Positions 22,362 to 30,632 of a stretch of DNA of 47,995 nt are shown one piece after another. The notes beneath the pieces were generated by a model. It was given only the letters and a program-made list of their open reading frames with translations. It did not search any database and was not told the DNA's origin. The position numbers were made by a program, and so were the translations under genes. The stretch comes from Bacteroidaceae bacterium (GTDB lineage: Bacteria > Bacteroidota > Bacteroidia > Bacteroidales > Bacteroidaceae), in NCBI GenBank assembly GCA_017465905.1, contig JAFTVE010000042.1:1-47995 (forward strand). The letters run 5' to 3'. Numbering within the stretch: the stretch's first letter is position 1; the number at the start of each line of letters is the position of its first letter.

Positions 22362-23390
22362 TTATAACGAAAGTACAAAATAGTCCCATTCCTTGGCTCC
22401 TCCGTTAGGGCCAAGGATCTTCTTGTGCAGACGGCTACGTATGCTCGACACACTGTCGGGAGCACGATGGGTGATGGCAGCAATGTCCTTGTGCGGTATG
22501 CGCAGCTTGATGAGCAGGCACACCTGGTACTCCACGTCGGAGAAGTCATAGAGCGAACGCAGCTTGCGGGTAAAGCCCGACGATATTGCATTCACCTGAC
22601 GCTCCATCTCGTGCCAGTCCTCATCGGTCATATTGGAACCTTCGGCTATGCGGATGCGCAGCGCAGTGTAGTAGTCCGACTGGAAGAAATCGTCCTCCAC
22701 CTGCTTGATGGCATCGGTTATCACCGCAGGACGCAGATTCAATTCCTCCTTAATAGCTGCGAGGTTCGCTTCGGCACGACGCTTGCGCTTGGCAAGCTCT
22801 ATCGCATAGATGATAACGACGAGTATGACGGACAGCAGTGCTATAAACAAGTAATGGTATATGCTGATGGTGTGCTGCAATTTGCGTTCGCCGGTCGAAA
22901 GCACGTATCCAAGCAGCGGCTCCTCTGCTGTAGCCTTCTTTTGGTGGTAACGGAATATATTGCGAATTTCCTCTTTCCTACTTTCTGTCATGGTAGTAGA
23001 GCGCCGCCAAGTCTCAATAATACCCATGAAAGCAGTGGTCATGGTGCTGTCATTAATCACGCTGAAAGGCGTAGGACGTCCGTTTTCTACATAGAGAGTA
23101 TCGTGCAGCGAGAATCGTCCTTCTTCGTGAGGAGATACGAAAACATCACCTCCAAAGATTTTTAGCTGTACACAATAGTAAGAACTGTCAGAACCATAAA
23201 TCTTACAGCGTGAGTATTCTTTGAGATTCGTTTCAACGACTCTTCCACTGGGATACGTTTGACTAATAAGCACCCAAGCCCCTGTAATGTCAAATCCTTC
23301 GCCTGCTTGTGGCGCATCGCCCTGCTGCTTCCCCGAACAAGAAGAGAACAGTGCCAGCAACGTGGAGAGTATGATGAAGAATCTATTCAT
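22362..23390 (-). CDS. Membrane-anchored HTH (LuxR-like) regulator
   Basis: About 342 residues from ATG 23390 (MNRFFIILSTLLALFSSCSG), chosen because it gives a signal or lipobox (ALFSSC, Cys18) and has AAAGG 5 bases upstream; the open frame extends further but without a plausible leader. The periplasmic part (about 30-170) begins DITGAWVLISQTYPSGR, lipocalin-like in style. One membrane segment lies at 177-197, then a charged coiled-coil-like linker and a C-terminal helix-turn-helix (about 285-330, YDFSDVEYQVCLLIKLRIPHKDIAAITHRAPDSVSSIRSR in pieces), the LuxR/GerE pattern. It would sense a periplasmic cue and act on DNA. Targets may be the downstream genes. Confidence 0.75.
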   Translation of the reverse strand: MNRFFIILSTLLALFSSCSGKQQGDAPQAGEGFDITGAWVLISQTYPSGRVVETNLKEYSRCKIYGSDSSYYCVQLKIFGGDVFVSPHEEGRFSLHDTLYVENGRPTPFSVINDSTMTTAFMGIIETWRRSTTMTESRKEEIRNIFRYHQKKATAEEPLLGYVLSTGERKLQHTISIYHYLFIALLSVILVVIIYAIELAKRKRRAEANLAAIKEELNLRPAVITDAIKQVEDDFFQSDYYTALRIRIAEGSNMTDEDWHEMERQVNAISSGFTRKLRSLYDFSDVEYQVCLLIKLRIPHKDIAAITHRAPDSVSSIRSRLHKKILGPNGGAKEWDYFVLSL

Positions 23391-23441
23391 AGATACCTTT
23401 GTGAGCATAATCGTATGTGAATATAATCGTAGTTTAGATAG

Positions 23442-23472
23442 CAAAGATAGTCGTTTTTCGGCAATGTGCAAA
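23442..23472 (-). promoter_or_regulatory. Consensus Bacteroidetes promoter for the HTH regulator operon
   Basis: On the minus strand TTTG (23469-23472), exactly 19 bp, TATCTTTG (23442-23449): a full match to the TTTG-N19-TAnnTTTG consensus. Transcription would begin near 23436, about 45 bases before the ATG at 23390. Confidence 0.8.
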
Positions 23473-24014
23473 ATGAGGGGAAGTAGATTGTCAATAGTGC
23501 TATCAGGTAATAACCTTTTTGAAGAAAAGGAAATCCGTCTTTTTAGTTGGATTTTCATACACGAATTGTCGCTGATTTTATTCTTGTTATATTTGTTAAT
23601 AAAATTGTTTTTTTGCTTGGAAAATCATTTATAAAACAATAGTTACTAATTTGTGTGTAAGATTATTATGGTACTTTATGTTTTTGCGGTGTACAAGGTG
23701 GATTTGTGTACATATTTACACGTTAATTCTGTACATTTATCCACACGAAAAATACTGCTGAAGGAGTACTCTTGCATGAGCTTACCTCGCGTCGATGGAA
23801 TAAAAAAAATTAATGAATTTATTTTGTTCTCCGCTCGTCTGAAACTAAATTTATCTGACGATGAAGTCTGAGCCGTTCGCTGATAAATTGTAAGTGAACT
23901 TACATTTAGCTCACTTATTTCAGACTTTATAACGCTCAACAATGCAAGTATACTTGTATTGTCTTCGCTAATTCGAAATTTTGCACTAATTTTGCACTAA
24001 ATTTAAATATAATA
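23473..24014. other. Intergenic region upstream of dsbD with nested dyads
   Basis: AT-rich, no credible gene. It holds a GTGTACA-rich segment (23689-23713) related to the island arms at 16811 and 17757, and nested inverted repeats at 23864-23927. Directly before the dsbD start is a direct repeat of ATTTTGCACTA (about 23977-24000). Confidence 0.5.
23864..23927. promoter_or_regulatory. Nested dyads upstream of dsbD, possible operator
   Basis: AAGTCTGA (23864-23871) pairs with TCAGACTT (23920-23927); within it TAAGTGA (23891-23897) pairs with TCACTTA (23911-23917), and TGTAAGT-GA-ACTTACA (23889-23904) is a separate tight dyad. The region is about 90-150 bp before the ATG of dsbD. A regulator-binding site or an alternative-structure leader are both possible. 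Confidence 0.4.
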
Positions 24015-26111
24015 ATGAAATCTATGATTAAACGTATGGGTGCGATGCTATCGCTGCTGTGTGTAGCGGTGATGATGCAAGCACAGATTCATGAGCCTAT
24101 CAAGTGTGAAGCTTCGTGGGCTATGGTGGGCGAAGGCGTGGCCGAGCTGCGCATTGCTGCCAAGATTGATGCCGGATGGCATGTGTATTCTACCGAACTG
24201 GAGGATGGCCCTACCGCTGCGGCGCTCACCGTAGAGACCATCAAGGGCGCTCGCCTCGATGGCAAGCTGGGATTCACCGACGGTAAGGAGATTGCCAAGT
24301 ATGACGACATGTTCGGTATGGACGTGCGCTACTTTGAGGACAAGGTGACCTTCGTGCAGCGCTTCATCCTCGAAGGCGACTACCTCGTGCAGGGCTACTT
24401 CACCTATGGTGCCTGCGACGACGAGAGCTGCTTGCCGCCTACCAACGTGGAGTTCAAGTATGAAGGGAAATATACCGCGCCTGCAGCCCCTCAGAAGAAA
24501 GCTGAGCCTGTGAAAGCCGCTCCCAAGAAAGAGGAGCCTAAGGCTGTCCCCGCTGCCCCGGTAGTTGCTCCTGCAGAGACTTCAGAGCCCTCCGAGAACT
24601 CCGAGCCCTCAGAGATCTCCGAGACCTCCGAGCAAGCAGTCAACGCCGAGAAAGCAAGCGCCTCTCAGTTTGGCGCCCTGTGGGAGCCTGTCATCGAGGA
24701 ATTGGGCCAGCCGAAGGGCACAGCAGACACGGCCAACCAGTCGCTCTGGGCTATCTTCCTGCTCGGACTTGCTGGCGGACTCGTGGCTCTCGTGACCCCC
24801 TGCGTATGGCCTATCATACCGATGACCGTGAGCTTCTTCCTCAAGCGCAGTGGCGACAAGAAGAAGGGCCGTCGCGATGCCTATATATATGGTATATCTA
24901 TCGTAGTCATCTACGTGCTGCTGGGCTTGCTCGTGACACTGCTGTTCGGTGCCTCGGCCCTCAACGCCCTGTCTACGGCCGCTATCCCCAACCTCTTCTT
25001 CTTCCTCCTGCTGGTGGTATTCGCCATGTCGTTCATGGGCGCTTTCGAGCTCACCCTGCCCGAGAAGTGGACTACTGCTGTAGATGGCAAGGCTGAGAAG
25101 ACGGGAGGACTGCTCGGCATCTTCCTCATGGCCTTCACGCTCACATTGGTGTCGTTCTCATGCACAGGTCCCATCATCGGTTTCCTCTTGGTAGAGGTAT
25201 CTACCACGGGCAACATCTTGGCCCCCACCATCGGTATGCTCGGCTTCGCCATTGCACTGGCCTTGCCCTTCACCCTGTTTGCCATCTTCCCCGCATGGCT
25301 CAAGGCTGCCCCCAAGAGCGGCGGCTGGATGAATACCGTGAAGGTGGTACTGGCCTTCGTGGAGCTGGCCTTCGCGCTCAAGTTCCTCTCTGTGGCCGAC
25401 CTCGCCTACGGCTGGCATATCCTCGACCGTGAGACCTTCCTCGCCCTGTGGATTGCCCTCTTCGCACTGCTCGGCGCATACCTGATGAAGTGGATTATGT
25501 TCCCCCACGACGACGATGACGACCGCAAGGTGGGTGTGCCCCGCTTCATGCTCGGCCTCGTGTCATTTGCCTTCGCCATCTATATGGTGCCCGGCTTGTG
25601 GGGCGCTCCCTGCAAGGCCATCAGCGCCTTTGCTCCTCCCATGAGCACGCAGGACTTCAACCTCTACGAGCAGGAGCTGCATCCGCAGTCGATGGACTAT
25701 GACCAGGGTATGGCCATTGCCCGTCAGGAGAAGAAGCCCGTGATGCTCGACTTCAGCGGTTATGGCTGTGTCAACTGCCGCGAGATGGAGCAGTCGGTAC
25801 TGGCCGATGACAAGGTACTCGACCTCATCAACAACGACTACGTGCTCATCAGCCTCTACGTGGACGACAAGACTCCGCTCCCCGAGCCCATCCGCCTCAC
25901 CGAGAACGGCAAGGAGGTGGTGCTGCGCAGCATCGGCGACAAGTGGAGCTACCTGCAGCGTACCAAGTTCGGTGCCAACGCACAGCCCTTCTACGTATTG
26001 CTCGACAATGAGGGCCACCCGCTGAACACACCGCGCTCATACGATGAGGACATTGACGCCTACATCAACTTCCTCGAAGAGGGCCTGAGCGAGTACAAGA
26101 CAAGAAAATAA
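24015..26111 (+). CDS. dsbD: DsbD-family thiol:disulfide interchange protein
   Basis: A 698-aa inner-membrane reductant carrier. After a signal peptide (MKSMIKRMGAMLSLLCVAVMMQAQ) comes an N-terminal DsbC-like domain (about 25-155, with ACDDESCLPP), a low-complexity linker (about 157-225), an eight-helix CcdA/DsbD membrane domain (about 240-520) with the paired cysteines in VTPCVWPIIP and SFSCTGPII, and a C-terminal thioredoxin domain with GYGCVNCREME (CVNC at 585-588). It moves electrons from cytoplasmic thioredoxin to periplasmic acceptors, which may include the TlpA and thioredoxin proteins in this window. The linker carries an expansion of Ser-Glu units encoded by a 9-bp tandem repeat. Confidence 0.93.
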   Translation: MKSMIKRMGAMLSLLCVAVMMQAQIHEPIKCEASWAMVGEGVAELRIAAKIDAGWHVYSTELEDGPTAAALTVETIKGARLDGKLGFTDGKEIAKYDDMFGMDVRYFEDKVTFVQRFILEGDYLVQGYFTYGACDDESCLPPTNVEFKYEGKYTAPAAPQKKAEPVKAAPKKEEPKAVPAAPVVAPAETSEPSENSEPSEISETSEQAVNAEKASASQFGALWEPVIEELGQPKGTADTANQSLWAIFLLGLAGGLVALVTPCVWPIIPMTVSFFLKRSGDKKKGRRDAYIYGISIVVIYVLLGLLVTLLFGASALNALSTAAIPNLFFFLLLVVFAMSFMGAFELTLPEKWTTAVDGKAEKTGGLLGIFLMAFTLTLVSFSCTGPIIGFLLVEVSTTGNILAPTIGMLGFAIALALPFTLFAIFPAWLKAAPKSGGWMNTVKVVLAFVELAFALKFLSVADLAYGWHILDRETFLALWIALFALLGAYLMKWIMFPHDDDDDRKVGVPRFMLGLVSFAFAIYMVPGLWGAPCKAISAFAPPMSTQDFNLYEQELHPQSMDYDQGMAIARQEKKPVMLDFSGYGCVNCREMEQSVLADDKVLDLINNDYVLISLYVDDKTPLPEPIRLTENGKEVVLRSIGDKWSYLQRTKFGANAQPFYVLLDNEGHPLNTPRSYDEDIDAYINFLEEGLSEYKTRK
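24573..24635 (+). repeat. Seven 9-bp TCNGAGNNN units inside dsbD
   Basis: Phase-exact 9-bp units (GCAGAGACT, TCAGAGCCC, TCCGAGAAC, TCCGAGCCC, TCAGAGATC, TCCGAGACC, TCCGAGCAA) encode the SE-rich linker. Because 9 is a multiple of 3, copy-number change keeps the frame. Confidence 0.85.
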
Positions 26112-26135
26112 AGGAACCCCGCTTCCCGATACGCA

Positions 26136-26165
26136 AAGGAGGGTGCCCATCAGGGTACCCTCCTT
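26136..26165. terminator. Terminator hairpin between dsbD and prmA
   Basis: The stem AAGGAGGGTGCCC-ATCA-GGGTACCCTCCTT has 13 pairs including one G-T. It sits between convergent dsbD and prmA and could serve both strands. Confidence 0.75.
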
Positions 26166-26216
26166 CGTTTATGTAGTCACAAGCAGAGCCACCGGTGCGG
26201 TGCTCGATTGCGCATG

Positions 26217-27062
26217 TCAGCCCTTCACGAACTGGGCGGCCGTCCAGTCCTTCTCCACGCGGTGGCTGAGGTAGCGTAGCCCGAGGCGCTCGGCTTCGGC
26301 CTGAATCATGGGCAGGTCGCTCTCGTAGAATCCGCTGAAGTAGATTTCGGCTCCTTCGTTCATGCGGGCAACGTAGTATTGCATGTCGGCAAGGAGAATG
26401 TTGCGGTTGATGTTGGCAATGATGACATCAAACGGTCCCTCGGAAGCAAGTGATGAGGCGTCGCCCTGGAACACCTTGATGTTGTCGATATGGTTGAGGG
26501 CGAGGTTGTCGATGGAGTTGTTCACACACCACTCGTCGATGTCGATGGCAGTGAGCGATGAGGCTCCGCGCATGGAGGCCAGAATGGCGAGGATGGAGGT
26601 GCCGCAACCCATGTCGAGGACGGTCTTTCCTTGCAGGTCGATATCGAGCAGGTAGCTGAGGATGAGGCGTGTGGTCTGATGATGTCCGGTGCCGAAGGCC
26701 ATCTGCGGGTTGATGATGATGTCGTAGGTTGCCTTCGGGTAGTCCTTGTGGAAGGTGCTGTGGATGACGCAGCGGTTGTCTACGACGATGGGCTCAAAGA
26801 AATTCTTTTCCCACTCCTCGTTCCAGTTCTTGTCCTCCATCTCTTTGGCGGTGAAGGTGATGGTGGTGTCGCTCATGGGAAAGTCGGTAAGCGCTTCGCG
26901 CAAGGCCTCCTCGCTGTAGAGTGGGGCGGGGATGTAGCCGATAGTGCCTTCGGGCGACTCTACAAAACTCTCGAAACCCAAGTCGGCAGCGAGGGCAGCG
27001 ATGATGTCGTTGGCGGTCTCGCTCACAGGACTCACGGTAAAGGTGACTTCAATGTATTGCAT
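26217..27062 (-). CDS. prmA: Ribosomal protein L11 methyltransferase
   Basis: A 281-aa SAM-dependent methyltransferase. The PrmA N-terminal substrate-recognition domain covers about 1-100, followed by KNWNEEWEKNFFEPIVV. The methyltransferase core has MAFGTGHHQTTRL (the PrmA FGTGxHxTT motif), the SAM-binding GxGxG loop as LDMGCGTSILAILA and the NIN motif as VIIANINRNIL. It trimethylates ribosomal protein L11. Length and order of motifs are normal. It is a single gene with a TAATTTTG box about 145 bp upstream on the minus strand (27205-27212), beyond a GTTTA repeat tract. Confidence 0.94.
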   Translation of the reverse strand: MQYIEVTFTVSPVSETANDIIAALAADLGFESFVESPEGTIGYIPAPLYSEEALREALTDFPMSDTTITFTAKEMEDKNWNEEWEKNFFEPIVVDNRCVIHSTFHKDYPKATYDIIINPQMAFGTGHHQTTRLILSYLLDIDLQGKTVLDMGCGTSILAILASMRGASSLTAIDIDEWCVNNSIDNLALNHIDNIKVFQGDASSLASEGPFDVIIANINRNILLADMQYYVARMNEGAEIYFSGFYESDLPMIQAEAERLGLRYLSHRVEKDWTAAQFVKG

Positions 27063-27067
27063 GGTGG

Positions 27068-27149
27068 TATATAGTTTATTGTATATAGTTTATTGTTTAG
27101 AGTTTATTGTTTAGAGTTTAGAGTTTAGTGTTTAGTGTTTAGAGTTTGG
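27068..27149. repeat. TTTAGAGTTTA tandem tract upstream of prmA
   Basis: About 80 bp of imperfect AGTTTATTGTTTAG and GTTTAGAGTTTAG repeats lie in the 5' leader of prmA, between the ATG and its putative promoter. The same class of tract occurs near 10140-10160. Confidence 0.6.
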
Positions 27150-27204
27150 AGCGTATTTGTTTTTGTTATCGTTGCGTTTCGTTGCAACTCTGTTGCTCTT
27201 CCTG

Positions 27205-27212
27205 CAAAATTA
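27205..27212 (-). promoter_or_regulatory. Putative -7 box for prmA
   Basis: TAATTTTG on the minus strand matches TAnnTTTG. The nearest TTTG is 23 bp upstream, longer than the usual spacing, so support is moderate. Confidence 0.4.
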
Positions 27213-27278
27213 CGCTTTTTTAGGGATTTTCCCCACAAATGATAGGAAATTTCCTTATGTCGGTCGTTTTTTATCTGC

Positions 27279-27286
27279 TATCTTTG
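27279..27286 (+). promoter_or_regulatory. Putative -7 box for the His/Ser-rich protein gene
   Basis: TATCTTTG matches TAnnTTTG and lies 43 bp before the ATG at 27330. I see no TTTG at the expected distance. Confidence 0.5.
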
Positions 27287-27329
27287 TATCGTGAAAACAA
27301 AGATAGTAACCATATAATATATATAAGGT

Positions 27330-28832
27330 ATGAAAAAAGGATTATTGACAGCATTGATGTTGATGGGAATCGTTGGTTCGGCATCGGCACAGCACGATGA
27401 CATGTACTTCGTACCCAAGAAGAAAAAGGCAAAGACCGAAGCCGTGGCCAAAGAAGCGGCCGAGAGCACTGCTGCCAAGTCGGAATCTGCTAATGTAGCA
27501 GCAGGCAACGTAGCAGCAGGCAACCAAGAAACCAAGACTGTCTCGGCAACCTCGACCTACACGAAGGCGCTGGAGATGGATGAGGATACCTACAACCGTC
27601 GTAGCTCATACGTTACCGAGCAGGGCGATGCCGTGTCGGAGTTTGCCATGGCCGATGAAGGCTTTGTACTCATCACCGAGGATGGCGACACCATGTGGAT
27701 GAATACCGATACGCTGAAGCTCACTCGCGTAAGCAACGAGGATGAGGGTTGGGTCAATGGCTTCGAGGGCAGTGACTCGGACTACGAATATGCCATGCGC
27801 ATCGTCCGTTTCCGCAATCCACGCTACGCGATTCCCGTGAGCAGCCCGCTCTATTGGGATGTGGTATATGGTGGCGCCCTGTGGCCCAGCTGGGACTGGA
27901 ATATCTACGATGATGGCATGTATGCCTATGTGTTCCCTTCATCGAGCAACTGGCTCTACTGGGATTACATGACGAGCTATCCCTTCGGATGGAGCCCTTG
28001 GGGACATCATTGGGATTATCATTGGGGCTGGCATTATGGTCATCATTGGGGACATCACTGGGGTTTCTACGGTCATGTGTGGTATGACCCTTGGTTCAAC
28101 CCCTACTTCCACGGCTATTATCCCGGCTGGCATCACGGCCATCATGGTTACCATCCCGGTTTCGGCATAGGCAAGCCCGGATGGGGTGGAGTGACACCCG
28201 GCTCACGTCCACGAGAGAATGACCGCCACGCTACAGTAGCCTCTACCCGTCGTGGTTCGCAAGATAACAATGCCGTTAGCCGTGGCACAACATCAGCTTC
28301 GCGCCGTGGCGAAAGCGTCACCCGCACCGATAATGGTTCGACCCGCAGTTCATCGGTTCGCGTCGTGACAGGTCGCTCAGGCTCTTCCGTGAATCGCTCT
28401 TCAGGTGCCGTACGCTCATCGTCGAGCCGAGGCAGCAGTGATGAGGTCCTGCGTCGCGGTGGCAGCACATCGTCTTCGATAAGTCGCAGTGCCAACACTG
28501 GCAGCAGCTCACGTAGCTCATATACCCGTCAGAGCACTTCGCGCAGTGGCTCAAGTTCGACCTACAACCGCCCCAGCAGCACACGCAGCTCGTCGTCTTC
28601 AGTGAGCCGCAGCTCATCATCGAGCCGTTCGAGCAGCTATTCAAGCGGTTCGTCAAGCTCTTCGCGCAGCAGCTCATACAGCAGCGGAAGCTCTTCATAC
28701 AGCAGCGGAAGCTCACGCAGCAGTGGTAGCTCATACAGTGGAGGCAGCTCCTATAGCGGTAGCTCGCGCAGTGGCGGTGGCTCATACAGCAGTGGCTCAC
28801 GTAGCGGAGGCAGTACCGGTAGCCGCAGATGA
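27330..28832 (+). CDS. Exported His/aromatic-rich and Ser/Arg/Gly-rich low-complexity protein
   Basis: A 500-aa protein I do not recognise by function. It has a signal peptide (MKKGLLTALMLMGIVGSASAQ), a Lys/Ala/Glu-rich segment (about 28-70), a folded-looking middle (about 80-195) that ends WDVVYGGALWPSWDWNIYDDG, a block extraordinarily rich in Trp, His, Tyr and Gly (about 210-285, with repeats of WGHHWG and HHGYHPG) and a C-terminal third of Ser-Arg-Gly repeats (RSSSYSSGSSS-type). Histidine clusters could bind metal; the Ser/Gly/Tyr tail is disordered and may be glycosylated or stick to surfaces. It precedes a FadL-like porin gene by 76 bp on the same strand. Homologues in Bacteroidales are plausible but I cannot name a family. 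Confidence 0.7.
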   Translation: MKKGLLTALMLMGIVGSASAQHDDMYFVPKKKKAKTEAVAKEAAESTAAKSESANVAAGNVAAGNQETKTVSATSTYTKALEMDEDTYNRRSSYVTEQGDAVSEFAMADEGFVLITEDGDTMWMNTDTLKLTRVSNEDEGWVNGFEGSDSDYEYAMRIVRFRNPRYAIPVSSPLYWDVVYGGALWPSWDWNIYDDGMYAYVFPSSSNWLYWDYMTSYPFGWSPWGHHWDYHWGWHYGHHWGHHWGFYGHVWYDPWFNPYFHGYYPGWHHGHHGYHPGFGIGKPGWGGVTPGSRPRENDRHATVASTRRGSQDNNAVSRGTTSASRRGESVTRTDNGSTRSSSVRVVTGRSGSSVNRSSGAVRSSSSRGSSDEVLRRGGSTSSSISRSANTGSSSRSSYTRQSTSRSGSSSTYNRPSSTRSSSSSVSRSSSSSRSSSYSSGSSSSSRSSSYSSGSSSYSSGSSRSSGSSYSGGSSYSGSSRSGGGSYSSGSRSGGSTGSRR

Positions 28833-28908
28833 TAAGATACCTTTAGTGGCCTCACTGAGGACACTGAGATAAGAACATGAATCATGAATCATAAAATCAT
28901 ATATCACT

Positions 28909-30474
28909 ATGAAACGTAACAGATTATTTATCCTTGCCGCAGCAATGCTTACAGCATCTTCAGCTATGCAGGCACAGACTTCATACGAGGCAGCCGCGCT
29001 GCTCGATACAGACCTTGGTGGTACAGCCCGCTTCGTGGGTATGGGTGGCGCTATGAGTGCACTTGGAGCCGACATCAGTACGATGGGAACCAATCCTGCT
29101 GGCATTGGCCTTTATCGCAGTTGGGACCTTTCGTTGTCGTTCGGTGGCAACTGGGTAACTCAGCGCACCAGCTCCAACGACACACGCAACCGTTCGTTTG
29201 ACTCTTATGGCACGTTCGACAATGCAGGTTTGGTATTTACCAACAAGGTGAGCAACGAGAAGGTGCTCCGTTTTGTCAACTTCGGATTCAACTATCGCAA
29301 TGTGAAGCGCTTTGGCGGCAAGATGGGTATGGCCTCCAATCTGAATGGCCTCTCACAAACCGGTCAGATGGCCTGGCAGGCATATGAAAATCAGAATGTT
29401 CTCCCCGAGGACTTCGACTATAGCAACCCTGATGGCTTCTATCAGAGAAACTATTATGATGAGCCTTGGGTGGGTTGGCTCACGCTACTTGGTGCTGATG
29501 GCCGTCTGATTGATGCGTCAGCTTTGGACGGAGGTTCCTATTATCCCTCCGATGCGAATAGCTACAATGAAATTCTGAGTGGTGGTATTGATGCATACGA
29601 CTTCAACCTCTCGTTCAATCTGATTGATGCCGTTTACCTTGGCGTTACGCTTACAACCTATGATGTGGACCGCAAGCTGGAGTCATCCTACACCGAATAC
29701 TTTGATGGTGGTGACTACACGCTGAAGAATTACTACCGCACTACGGGTTCGGGCTATGACTTCAAGTTCGGTGCCATCCTGCGCCCCTTCGAGGAGTCTT
29801 CGTTCCGTGTAGGTGTTTCGGCCACCACACCCACCGTATATAGATTGCGCGACTACAATTCGGCTATCATCAGCTCGTTCGTTACATTCGAGGATGGCTC
29901 CACTTACGAAGGCTCTATGGATACCTTCAGTGACGATGCCTATGGCGGCGACTGCTATACCGACTATACGATGATTGCTCCAGCCAAGATGAACGTCAGC
30001 ATGGGAGGTACTATCGGTACATCATTGGCTCTTGGCGCTGAATACGAGTATGCCAACTTTGGCGCAGCCAAGCTCTACTATGAGAACGGCGATGAGAATA
30101 CTGTGATGAACGACCATACTGCCGAAAACTTTACGGCTCAGCACACACTGCGCTTGGGCTTGGAAAAGATGTTTGCAGGCTCGTTCTACACTCGTTTAGG
30201 CTACAATTATCAGACGGGAGGCTATAAGTCTGATGCATGGAAGATGATTCCCATCAATTCCGTACAGACCAATACGGCCTACAAGAACATCCGCTCAAAG
30301 AATAACTTTACCTGCGGATTCGGTTACCGTGGCGATACATTCTATGCCGACGCAGCATTGCTCTACAGCCGTCAGTCATCTGACTTCTATCCCTTCGATG
30401 ACCCCGAATTAGAGGCTACTTCGCTTAAACGTAACTTGATGAAGGGTATGCTCACTGTAGGCTTGAGGTTCTAA
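28909..30474 (+). CDS. FadL/OmpP1-like outer-membrane transport protein
   Basis: A 521-aa outer-membrane protein with signal peptide (ending SSAMQAQT). The N-terminal hatch-like region, LLDTDLGGTARFVGMGGAMSALGADISTMGTNPAGIGLY, is characteristic of FadL/TodX-like proteins, in which an N-terminal plug helix carries the NPAG motif. The rest is alternating beta strands ending KGMLTVGLRF with a terminal Phe. Bacteroides homologues are commonly annotated hemin receptor, without strong proof. FadL-type channels let hydrophobic molecules through the outer membrane. It is probably co-transcribed with the preceding low-complexity protein. Confidence 0.83.
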   Translation: MKRNRLFILAAAMLTASSAMQAQTSYEAAALLDTDLGGTARFVGMGGAMSALGADISTMGTNPAGIGLYRSWDLSLSFGGNWVTQRTSSNDTRNRSFDSYGTFDNAGLVFTNKVSNEKVLRFVNFGFNYRNVKRFGGKMGMASNLNGLSQTGQMAWQAYENQNVLPEDFDYSNPDGFYQRNYYDEPWVGWLTLLGADGRLIDASALDGGSYYPSDANSYNEILSGGIDAYDFNLSFNLIDAVYLGVTLTTYDVDRKLESSYTEYFDGGDYTLKNYYRTTGSGYDFKFGAILRPFEESSFRVGVSATTPTVYRLRDYNSAIISSFVTFEDGSTYEGSMDTFSDDAYGGDCYTDYTMIAPAKMNVSMGGTIGTSLALGAEYEYANFGAAKLYYENGDENTVMNDHTAENFTAQHTLRLGLEKMFAGSFYTRLGYNYQTGGYKSDAWKMIPINSVQTNTAYKNIRSKNNFTCGFGYRGDTFYADAALLYSRQSSDFYPFDDPELEATSLKRNLMKGMLTVGLRF

Positions 30475-30563
30475 TGATTCTAATGATTCTAATCCTTCGC
30501 TCGAATAGAACCCCTGGAATTCGTTTCCGATAACAAGGGTAGTACTGAGTACTAACACCAAAA

Positions 30564-30594
30564 AAGAGACGCTGCATTTGATGCGGCGTCTCTT
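30564..30594. terminator. Bidirectional terminator between fadL-like gene and kbl
   Basis: AAGAGACGC at 30564-30572 pairs with GCGTCTCTT at 30586-30594, and GCAT/ATGC extend it within. A-rich bases before and T-rich bases after suit termination on both strands of this convergent pair. Confidence 0.85.
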
Positions 30595-30632
30595 CTCTTT
30601 ATAGATAAAGTCCTTTCTCTTTCTAAGGAAAA

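Noticed and set aside
23653-23871. A 72-codon frame upstream of dsbD
   Set aside because: No ribosome-binding site, no signal or domain, and it overlaps the GTGTACA repeat and dyad-rich control region.
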